64,000 nucleotides of DNA, from assembly GCA_907163375.1 (NCBI GenBank), contig CAJQUW010012711.1, positions 1 through 64,000 on the forward strand. Direction: 5' to 3'. Position 1 is the stretch's first letter, and each line of letters begins with the position of its first letter. The DNA comes from Prostheceraeus crozeri. Lineage: Eukaryota > Platyhelminthes > Polycladida > Euryleptidae. The position numbers were made by a program, and so were the translations under genes. Under the pieces are notes generated by a model, which saw nothing but the letters and a program-made list of their open reading frames with translations, had not been told where the DNA came from and ran no database searches. This document shows, piece after piece, positions 54,594-64,000 of this stretch.

Positions 54594-54610
54594 CCCACAT
54601 ATACGAGTAT

Positions 54611-56527
54611 ATCAGCAGCTATTCATAAGTTGACAAGGAAGAAGTAATGAAATTTGATTGTTATGATGATGCAAGCATGTGCAAGTAGCATGTGCAAGTG
54701 CAGACACTTATGTGACGGTCCAATGAGTGAACTCAAAGCTGAGGCTGGCTGAGGATGTTGGTGGATGACCTTCCTTAAAATTAGAAGTTCGAAATAGGAT
54801 TTTGGAATCTCTGTAAATTTCATCCGCAACATGTTCAGAGATTCTCAAAGAATCCAATGCTGCTGGGGTGTTGCCCATGTATGAGAACATTTGCTATATG
54901 CTGTAATGCAGATGTGTGATGTTGAGAAATATGCCTACTTAGAGTGTTCCTATAGTTACTACTGATGTGCACTACTTATAAATTAACATGATGTTAAATG
55001 ATACTAAAGTATTACATATATATTCACATAGTTGTTTGGGAATGCGACCTATGCTTTTTTCTGGGATACTACTAGTAAATTTAGGGATAGTGCTGAAATG
55101 ATAATCTTCGCTATGTAACGTACGAACGTTTTTAAAATGCATCGTGAAGCTCATTCAGCTGCTTGATCATGGTAACTATGCATAACGTAGTAAAGTGGAT
55201 CATCAATTATACTTCTAGGAAATATTGGCCTTCTGTCGATTGTATGAGAGCAGAAAAGTTTGATAGCATAACAGTAAGTGTTTTCATGTCCCCCGAGTGA
55301 AACGTACGAACGGTGACTTTGAACATTTTTTTCTCCATGATACACATATATATTCGAAAGAATCAAGTCTGCAAGTATTAACTGCAAGGGTTTTTCAGGT
55401 GCATGGTAGCAGCTGCTGATAAATATCCTTCTTCTATCAAAACATATACACAGAAATATGTTGCAGAATGTAACGTACGAACAAATGAAATTGCTCATAT
55501 ACAAAAACTAGGGACAAGCAAGTCTACGATAGCACGTTATAGAGATAATATATTGTAAAACACCAAATTCTCGCGAATTTCACGGCGAGTGTCTCGCGAA
55601 AATGTGTTGCAGTCGAAAATATTTCTATATTTTCTTTTCTATATTTGATATTGTCAAAAAATAGTCAACGTTTTAAGACATTTGGCCATTTTCATATTTA
55701 TTTGATAGTTTCCGCTTGAATGGTGTTAATCCGTAGAAATAAGGGAAGTATGGGTCCCATGACCCCCTGGGTTCCATGAAGTATTAGAGGAATGAAACTA
55801 GCTTAAAGATGAAATGGAAAAGTGCCTACACTTGGTCAAATTGTGATCGAAATATGCACATCAATTCCGTTTAACCTTCTTAAAAAGTGTGATGCATCTT
55901 GACATTGTCGAACATAGTCAAATGATCGGTAATGCTGGTGATCCCGCTATGCAATGGAGAAAAAGTGTAGCAAAACAATAATCTGAGAGCAATGAAAACC
56001 TTGATCAAAATGCAGTTAACTTTATTAAAATTCCAAATGCCAAAAGTATCTGAAAGATGATAATTTTTGCACAAATTTAGGTGAAGCAGATTTTGCTGAT
56101 ACTGCGATGTGTATTAATCGGTAAAATACAGCCATGATTAAATGACAAATGATGTCAAGACATTTTTTAGTAGAGTTTAATGTAAAAATTTCTCGGCGAA
56201 GCCATTTACAGCGTCTCATTTTGAGCTGAGCATTTGTGGATAGTGGTAGGCTATCTCCTCATCCAATTCATCCACTTCATTTCTTGTGATAAACATGTCT
56301 TCAGCGACCCTGTATTTTTCAGCTGGTATTCAGGACATTTCCATAGTTAAGTGTAAGCATGTCAATTATCTACAAAACAAAAAATACAGAATGAAATATG
56401 CAATGATGAATAAATTTGCGATGAAATATGGAAAGCAACGATTACAGAATCTTTACTTGATGAGAAGCGTCATCCTTGGTCTACTGTAACACTCTGATAT
56501 AGGCGAATCAGTGATCGATCACAAAAA
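54611..56527. other. AT-rich stretch with a repeated taacgtacgaac motif
   Basis: No gene recognised. The motif (t)gtaacgtacgaac or gtgaaacgtacgaacg occurs at 55114, 55297 and 55469, all in one direction, ~170-185 bp apart. The remainder shows nothing I can name. Confidence 0.4.
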
Positions 56528-57680
56528 AGGGATTGTGGTAGTTTTCTTCGATAGCAAGATATCATGGAAATGTGGTTTTGTTCGACAATACTTTTCATCG
56601 ACAGTACTTTTCTTCGACAATGATTATTTGATTTTATGCGGAATCCAAATATGAATCTGTCGTCTTACCTTTCATAATTGTTATCTTAATTCTATTATAG
56701 TCTTTTCCATGTTCACATGTTTTACATGTTGTTTAATCTAAATTCGTTGTAATCTTATGCTATTAAGATGCCCTGCACACATGTTCACATTTATTTTTAT
56801 GAAACAAAGTGATTAAATTAATGGTAAAAAACTGAAGCAGGCCTCTCAGCTTTATTTTAACTATTTCCTATTTTTGTAAGCTATTACTCTTCTCTTTTAT
56901 TTTAGTTTGATTTCATGGTAAATTATGGTGTAGTATAATTAATGTTATATTTACGCAAACTTTATTTAGCTACTTCGTACTGAAGTGCTCACGTTATTTT
57001 ACATGACATAAAACAATTTACTTCAAATAAGTGGTCAAATTTGCAAAGCATTACCCTAACCCTAAAATTATGAGAAGTATTCATGAATTTTGTGATTCTA
57101 CATTCAGCAATATAGTAAACTGATTAAAGCAAAAATTAAATTATAAATTCAACCGTTTATTACATTTCTACATGAAATTTTAGTACTGACTATTAACAAC
57201 GAATCATTTCATGGAAAAGTCAATCATGGGCATTTCATTATTGTTGAATAGTGTTTTCAAATTCATAATGGCTGCTTCTCTGTCACGAGTGCATTTCGAC
57301 TTCTTTCGCGGTAAAGCACCATTACTGAGATGCTCTCCCATTTCGTGTTCAGCTTGATTTTGTTTGTAAATCAAAAGATTAGTGAGTTCGTAAATAACAA
57401 TATGGCTGTTGATGCCTTCATGTTATGATGGTGGCCTTCAATTACCATGCCTTCGCATATCTTTGCCTTCCTCCATTTTTCATTATATTTCTGCATGAAT
57501 GACGTATCAACATAATTATTCTACCTGGATTGGAATACATGTGTCGAAGAAAACCACTGTCGATGAAACTTACTGTCGAAGAAAACCATTGTCGATGAAA
57601 AGTACTGTCGAAGAAAACCACTGTCAATGAAAAGTACTGTCGAAGAAAACCACTGTCGAAGAAAAGTATGACTCCCATAG
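56528..57680. mobile_element. Inverted-repeat element with tcgaagaaaa motif arrays (~1.15 kb)
   Basis: The left end gggattgtggtagttttctt then cgatag..., with ttttcatcgacagtactttt, is inverse to the right end, which has seven tandem ~18-bp units of the type tgtcgaagaaaaccac (57545-57665) before tatgactccc. The interior is AT-rich and noncoding. No clear target duplication, so the exact limits are uncertain. Confidence 0.6.
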
Positions 57681-58695
57681 CGAAATATCAGCAGTTTGAG
57701 AGGAAATTGGCTTTTCAGATGCTGGCTTTGTATTTCGACAACATTTCTCACCTGAAATCCGAACCTTATCTATAGACACGTGTAGATGTGCATACCAGGG
57801 TTGTAACCGGTTGCCGGTTGACCGGCGCCGGTTACCGGTTGGGTTGGGTTGGGTTGAGGTTTTGCCAACCGTCCGACCGGCACCGGTTGAAAACCGGTCG
57901 AGGATCATCCAACAAATTTTCAGATTCTTGAAAAATGATTGAACAATTTTAAAAGTAAGCGAATATTTGTTCAAAGGTAGTTTACATGTATGATTATCCC
58001 TCCGCATGATCTGGTCATGAAAATTGAGTTGTGGTTAGAAGGCTCTGTGAGTATTTTTATTTTCTACATCGGTCTACTATGTTACATGACAAATCGAAAA
58101 TAGACCGATAACTTAAAATCGATGTGGTCAGTCGATTTAGTTATGCTTGTGACATCAACTAATAACTCCGATGATTATGATTGGTGGTAGGGGGCCTGTA
58201 GGTTGTGTTTGTTATCATTCAGAGGTCGGATAAACAATAATGTATGAGAAATCTCTTGTTCTGTTATCCCATCAGTCAAGACGGCTGCTGCTGTGAATGT
58301 GGAAATCCGACTACAGTAGACTATTGATATCACATTTGACCATAGAAATCGACAACAATAAAACCTCTAGAACGGAAGTTAAGCTTCATGTAATACACAA
58401 TAGTGGCACATAAATCGCACGCATTTTCACTTAGATACACCTGTCAACGCCTGCATCATTGGGTTAGAATCAGTCACATGTGTAAATCAAAGCTTTTCAT
58501 TGGTCATTCATGCCCCAACTTAGTTCCCCCGGATGTGCCGCGACCTTGAGTCAATTTCCATTCTAGTCAACTTCATTTAAACAATCTATTTCTATGCATT
58601 TGACATTCACATCTCGTCAGCTCAACATGATTGGGCAATTCATCTAATCAAGTGACGTCATTCCGAGTTACCTCTGTTCTCTATCTTCGCTTTGG

Positions 58696-58703
58696 TATAA
58701 AGA
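58696..58703 (+). promoter_or_regulatory. TATA box of hAT element d transposase
   Basis: tataaaga lies ~105 bp before the ATG at 58808, after a palindromic atcacgtgat-type neighbourhood downstream. No other candidate lies closer. Confidence 0.4.
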
Positions 58704-58807
58704 TATCTTATCACGTGATATCCCGGTTAATACTCTGCTAAGCAACAAACCATTCATTATCAATGTTAGATGAAGTTGTGTTTAGTTAGGACAAACGAGT
58801 TCCACTC

Positions 58808-60823
58808 ATGACAACGGCGATGGCCAACATGGACCCAGATAGGCTGTCATCAGAAATGATAACGTCAATGCTTAAGAAAAAGGAACTGATTCTCAAGAAA
58901 CACAGCAGCACACATGAAGTCTGGAGGAGTATGTCACTGATATGCACAACTACTTCTACAGATGAATCAGAACATATTTTGGGATGGTGCGCGTGTAACC
59001 ACTGTTATCGTGGCTTCAGAACTCATAGCAAGGCTGACTGTGAAGGTCGTCGAAAGAACTTTGGTCTGAGCACACTTACAAGACACGTATCGAACTGCCC
59101 AAAGAAGTCATCAACTCTAAATTCTACGTCATCATCCAGTGGATTGACTAATAAAGTGCCTCCAACTCAAAGTAGTATGATGCGGTATATTTTCAATAAG
59201 CGTGGAATAACATCAGATGTTCAAGAGCGTCTTAAGAGAGCTGAAGCTATGTTTGTTGTCAGTTCCTCTAGCAGTTATCGATCAGTAGAAAACCCAGGTC
59301 TCAAACAGCTGGCCACCGAATGCATCGCAATCGGTGCAGAATTCGGAAAGATACCTATCGAAAACATATGGTATGGAAGAAATACAATCAAGAAGGTGTG
59401 CACCGACTCAATTCAGTCTTTCATATCAAATATAAAAGCTGTATTACATGAACCAATCGCACGCGGTGAAGTAGCATGTACTACTGATCTGTGGACAGAC
59501 GATGTTAACCGACGACACTATCTCGATCTAACTGCCTTCTGGATAAGTGATAGTTGGAACCTGAAACATACTATGTTGAGATGTAAAGTTTTTCCGGATG
59601 AACGAAAGACCGGGGAAAATATCGCCAAAGAGTTACATGATATTTTTGATGAATTTGGATTACTAAAAGGAAAAACTTTCATTACTACAGATTGTGGTGC
59701 AAACATTGTAGCAGCGTTGCACGATGAGCCGAGACTTGCATGTTTTGCTCATCGATTGAATACTGTGCTTCATGATGGATTTTCTTCGACAGAAGCAGAG
59801 TGCGAATCTTTTCGCTGTTTTAACTCAGCTGTTCGCGACCTTATTTCATACATACATCGTTCAGGTATTTCTCAAGAGTCATTCCCAATCAAAATCAAGC
59901 GTTACAGTGGTACGAGGCCATGGCGATCATACTACTCAGTTCATATTGCACTTGCGCGCTCATATGCCTGTCTTCAGGAATCTTTATCTTCTGTTGGCCA
60001 AATTCATCGACTGAGCAATATTTCATGTGATTTGTGTACAGCTATCGCTGATCATTTCTCTCAATATAATTCTGTGTTTGATTTTCTAGAATCCAGTAAT
60101 ACGCCGACTTTGCAGAATGTACTACCTTCATACTATCTAGTTAGAGATAAAATTTGTTCAGCTGTTATCACCGATTCAATTGTTATATCGACTCTGAAGA
60201 AGAACATTAAGAAATCTCTTGATTCCAAATACTGGACGAATATTAAGGAAACACATGTTCTTGCAACTGTTTTTGACCCAGGCTTCAGGCAATTGACTTT
60301 TATTCCTGAACTCAAAAGATCGCGATACCTTGTTGAAGGACTCAATGGCAAATCTTCAAGTGCTAGCAGCAGACGTTTTCACAATCAATGATTCACAAAA
60401 TCAAAGACAAGAGGAAGAAAGAGTAGAGAAACGGCCAAGGATTACCGTTGAAAATAGCACTACCGAAATTGACCCCTTCGCCTCGATGAGAAATAGTAGG
60501 CCTACATCAGATAATGAGTCTATTCACAGGAATACATGTATATCGGACAAAGTGAAGTATGAGCTTCAGCGCTATACTAAAAGTGAGCGAATAACTTCGG
60601 ATTCAAGGAATCCATTGATTTTTTGGCAGCGAGAGCGGGATGCATTTCCACTGTTATCGCAGATAAGCCGTCGGATTTTCGTGCCCAAGCATCAAGCGGA
60701 GAAAGTGAGCGACATTTTTCTATCGCCGGAAAGATAGCCTCCTCCGATCGATCTTTACTATCGGCAAGCAGTGTCGAAACTTTAGTTGTGCTTAAAGAAG
60801 CTCATATTAATGGTCTTTGGTAG
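58808..60823 (+). pseudogene. hAT-superfamily transposase, two frameshifts near the 3' end
   Basis: ATG gives MTTAMANMDPDRLSSEMITS. A BED-type finger occupies ~60-97 (CNHC ... LTRHVSNC). The catalytic region has CTTDLWTDD (Asp ~227), ITTDCGANIV (Asp ~295), CFAHRLNTVLHD and RPWRSYYSVH. The first frame runs to a stop at 60391; from about 60340 the hAT pattern continues in the +1-shifted frame (NLQVLAADVF ... NPLIFWQRERDAFPLLSQ) and from about 60680 it returns to the original frame (SSGESERHFSIAGKIASSDR, the C-terminal dimerisation region with the third acidic residue) to the stop at 60821-60823. The total span fits a ~670-aa hAT protein. Two small indels therefore probably disable it. Confidence 0.9.
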
Positions 60824-61147
60824 TTGACGTGAATGTTACTTGCATATCCAATCAGTTTTCATATTGATTCATAGAATTCTTATGAATTAATTTTGTAATT
60901 ATAACTCAGTCTGACATGAGCGTACGTTTTTGCAATACTAAATCTCACATGATAAAGATTAAACAATCATTGGTAACGTATCTGTAAATGCCAGATCCAC
61001 TTTCTAAATTATTTCATTTTAATATTTAATTCATGAATTGAAATGATGATTGTTATAATAATATGTCGTAATATATTACTAATATAATTACCAATACATA
61101 ACTATATACATGTATAATAAAAATAGTACCGTAAATAAAAATGTATT

Positions 61148-61889
61148 GTATATATATATATATATATAGATAAGAAATATGCGCTCCTGCCCCACCGAAT
61201 TGTACTCTCCTGCCCCACTTGTACTCTCCTGCCCCACGGACGAATATGAAATGTACGCCCCTGCCCCACAACTGTACGCTCCTGCCCCCATGTGCACTCC
61301 TGCCCCACTGACTCTCCTGCCCCACGTATGAGCTTTTCCGGAATATGATTGTGCATTGATATGTACTGTTGTGAAAGAAGTTCTATGGCTGTCAGCGCCT
61401 CCAAATGCCTGGTCCGACGATTGCTGTAGGCCCTGGTCCCTTCAATTTTCGTATTTAGAGTTAGCTTTTGCGGAATATGATCGTGCTGTGATATGTACTG
61501 ATATGAATGAAGATATATGACAGTCAGAGCACCTCCAAATGCATGGTCCGTCCATTGCTGTAGGCCCTCAATTTTCGTATTTAGAGTTAGCTTTTGCGGA
61601 ATATGATTGTGCATTGATATGTACTGATGTGAAAGAAGTGCTATGGCTGTCAGAGAACCTCCAAATGCCTGGTCCGACGATCGATTGCTGTAGGCCCTCA
61701 ATTTTCATATTTAGAGTTAGCTTTTGCGGAATATGATTGTGCTGTGATATGTACTGATATGAATGAAGATATATGACAGTCAGAGCACCTCCAAATGCCT
61801 GGTCCGACGATTGTTGTAGGCCCTGGTCCCTTCATGTACAAGTGGGGCAGGAGAGTACAATTCTCGGTGGGGCAGGAGAGCACATTTCG

Positions 61890-61952
<63 letters not shown>
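61148..61952. mobile_element. Inverted-repeat element in a TA microsatellite, inside hAT d
   Basis: The left end gcgctcctgccccaccga and following units (61172-61325) are the inverse of the right end (61836-61890, gtggggcaggagagtacaat). (TA)n tracts border both sides (61148-61169 and 61893-61952). The interior has about four ~120-bp tandem units with gagttagcttttgcggaata and cctccaaatgcctggtccga. No coding capacity. Confidence 0.7.
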
Positions 61953-61955
<3 letters not shown>

Positions 61956-62075
61956 CAAAAAACATGTCATTAGAAAATTGCCGGTCGACCGGCCGGTTGG
62001 GTTGAGATTTTCCACACCGGTTACCGGTTGGGTTGGGTCGAGTAAAACCTGACCGGTTACAACCCTGGTGCATAC

Positions 62076-63530
62076 GCATTTGATTTTGAAGAGTATTCTT
62101 CATGTAGGTTAGAGCGGAAGGCTGCTCGTATTAACTCAGCGGCAACATAAGCTCCGCTCGCTTTTGGCCTTATGGATGTATAACAGGCACAATTATCATT
62201 GCCCACAGTGCCATTGTTCTTTCGAAAATTGCACCTCATTAAAAATGAATAATTAATTTATGTTGAGCCTTTACATACGTATATATTTGTTTCATTATGC
62301 AAGTATGTATTCATATAGCCCTTTTTATGTAGCCAAGCAAACTTTCTCTCATTAGACTCACAAAGACGAATAATCAATGAAGCTATTCTGTAACTAGAAT
62401 TTATTAAAAACTTAGCGACTATCAAATTGTGACAGTGAGGAAATTGAGTTGATGTCCAAATAACGAAAGACGAATTCATTCAGGGAATTTCAGAATTTAT
62501 GCGAATCTTCAACTAAGATTTACATTTTAACTTACTTTTATTTTTTTAACTCATGAAAATCTTTAAGACCTGAGCCCTTTCTTTTATTGCGAACTCTTCT
62601 GAGGATTTTAGGCAACACATTATGTTTACATAAGTAAGTCAACCAATTTTATCATAGAAAACAATGTAACTTGATAAATTTATCGATGATAAATGTCAAC
62701 ATTGATGGGATTTTTCAAACTGATTGGAAAAGTATAATAGATGCAATCACTTCCGAGGTCAATTTGGATTTAATTCAATAGATTGACGTTTTGCAAAATA
62801 TGGAAAGGATGGCTACAATGCGAGAGTAGGCTATATTAATTAATAATTCATGGCTTCAAATATTCAAGTAAAGAAACTAAAAATTGCCTTATTCTCTGTC
62901 CTATTTTGTAGCATATGTTATGAATACAATGAAAAAGTGAATTGTCAAATAAAAACAAAATCAGGTTGTCTTAATTTGCATAGCTAATGTGTCGCGTTGA
63001 TTTTATCGGGTATTTATTAAGTACCACTTTTCGCACAGTACTGACATTCCGTCTAAGTTTGACAATCAGTAATAATAAGCAAATGATGCTTTTTGAAAAC
63101 AAAATCTTAATAGAATAATAAATATTGAATTCCATCAACTATTGAAAATGAGAGCTGACCTGAATATTTAATTATTATGCACAATTGTCAAAATATTGTT
63201 ATTGAACTGCGCACATGCATCTCAAATTACTCCGAGTATGGCTACATGTTTGATTAAGGAGTTTCATTATTTTTAGCGGTGTGACTAGGTCTGCTGATGA
63301 TTCCTGATATTAGATGAAATGGCTGCTGATTTTAAGCCTCTTCACATTTTGCATCTTATAATGCAAATTGAATTTATTGTTCTATTTACAAGCTGCTTTG
63401 AAATTTGCAAGATGTTGAAGTGCAGTATGTATAAGTATAATGATTCATAGTATTCATTCGATAAAAGTAAATTCACAATAAAATTCACAGATAAGCCACA
63501 GTTAATTCACAGATAAAGTTAATGTTAATT
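62076..63530. other. AT-rich stretch without recognisable features
   Basis: Only short unsupported open frames; no repeats or RNA genes seen. Confidence 0.4.
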
Positions 63531-63531
63531 T

Positions 63532-63678
63532 CAGTGAAATGGAGCGAAGTAGATCGAAATTAGGAGCGGAGCGGATATTTAACAAACTGGTCGGAGCGGA
63601 TCAGGACCTTAAAATGTTTAGAGGAAACGGAGCGGGATGAGGCTCAAATGGAGCGGAGTCTGACGTATTTCAGTGCAA
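63532..63678. repeat. Remnant of a GGAGCGG hAT end (element a family)
   Basis: Starts cagtgaaatggagcgaag and contains several ggagcgga motifs, as in the ends of element a at 15567. No inverse end is visible in the window, so this is a solo or truncated end. Confidence 0.5.
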
Positions 63679-64000
63679 TATATCTCTGCCGCTGATAAGG
63701 GAACAGCGAAAGCTGCATCTGGACGATTTTTTAAAATAGCTCGTCTAAATGGCGATATAGGCATACTTGACACGAGCGAGAATTTGTTGAAATCAGAGCC
63801 ACTACAAATACATTACTCCGACATGAAAAACGTTGGTTTCGAACCTAAAGTGCTCATATTTTTGACAATTCACGTATTCATGTCATCGTTCAAATCTCAA
63901 TATGAAGAATAGTCAGTGTGAGCAAATGAATTCGAAGTCAAAATTGGCTTAATTCCAATGTTTTTTGCTAAATTTCTCGTGAGGACTATTTTTCCTCTTG

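Larger units (their letters stand above)
57796..62067 (+). mobile_element. hAT DNA transposon 'd' with decayed transposase (4272 bp)
   Basis: A perfect 8-bp duplication gtgcatac flanks it (57788-57795 and 62068-62075). Both ends read CAGGGTTGTAACCGGT inward and carry ~90-110 bp of ccggttgggttggg/accggt repeats. It encodes a hAT transposase (58808-60823). Between gene and right end it contains a nested ~720-bp inverted-repeat element in a TA microsatellite. Confidence 0.95.

Noticed and set aside
61780-62103. Tyr/Ile repeat proteins around 61900
   Set aside because: Translations of the (TA)n microsatellite.
63673-63912. 79-aa open frame
   Set aside because: Starts in a hAT-end remnant and has no recognisable domain; could be chance in AT-rich DNA.

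Overview
This is a stretch of animal (probably invertebrate) nuclear DNA made almost entirely of transposable elements. I see no convincing host gene. The eukaryotic signs are GT-AG introns, TATA and CCAAT promoters, AATAAA signals, a tRNA-derived SINE, hAT and mariner DNA transposons and (TA)n microsatellites. The sequence alone does not tell me the species.

Two Polinton (Maverick) elements face each other head to head. Copy A runs from before the window start to 15464, and only one end of it is visible. It holds part of a protein-primed DNA polymerase B gene, several small genes, a coiled-coil gene and then a terminal inverted repeat (TIR). That TIR has been expanded into an 8.4 kb satellite of about 29 monomers of roughly 291 bp with a higher-order period of about 2.04 kb. 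Copy B (21052-42458, 21.4 kb) has both TIRs (about 1 kb each) and a near-perfect 6-bp target duplication. It carries PolB, a retroviral-type integrase, an adenain-like protease, a double-jelly-roll major capsid protein, a packaging-ATPase region and several virion-type small proteins. It looks recent and nearly complete in content but has a small number of reading-frame breaks, so I treat it as a young fossil. Structural genes lie on the minus strand. PolB and a cluster of transcription-factor-like genes lie on the plus strand.

The most interesting content is in and around these Polintons. (1) Copy B has a gene whose two direct repeats match the TATA-binding protein fold, next to two tandem small genes that look PC4-like; together they suggest an element-encoded transcription module. 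(2) In copy A, three different minus-strand genes are each followed by the same ~142-bp block (3532-4675), a cassette-like arrangement present once in copy B. (3) At least two genes begin with an exon that ends right after the ATG, followed in both by a 67-bp intron. (4) The copies are mosaic: some noncoding blocks are nearly identical while neighbouring coding sequence is strongly diverged. (5) A satellite appears to have grown from Polinton TIR sequence.

Between the Polintons (15465-21051) lie a non-autonomous hAT (15567-16754), a decayed mariner (18281-19712) and an old inverted-repeat element that was the target of Polinton B. From 42465 to the end the window holds more relics: inverted-repeat elements, a piggyBac fragment, an RTE-like fragment, three more hAT elements (46974-48106, 48356-50727, 57796-62067, the last with a decayed transposase), a SINE with a 17-bp target duplication (54381-54593), and several MITEs. 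All four hAT elements have perfect 8-bp target duplications and share an odd design: each end is a dense array of a short family-specific motif. The remaining AT-rich stretches show nothing I can name.
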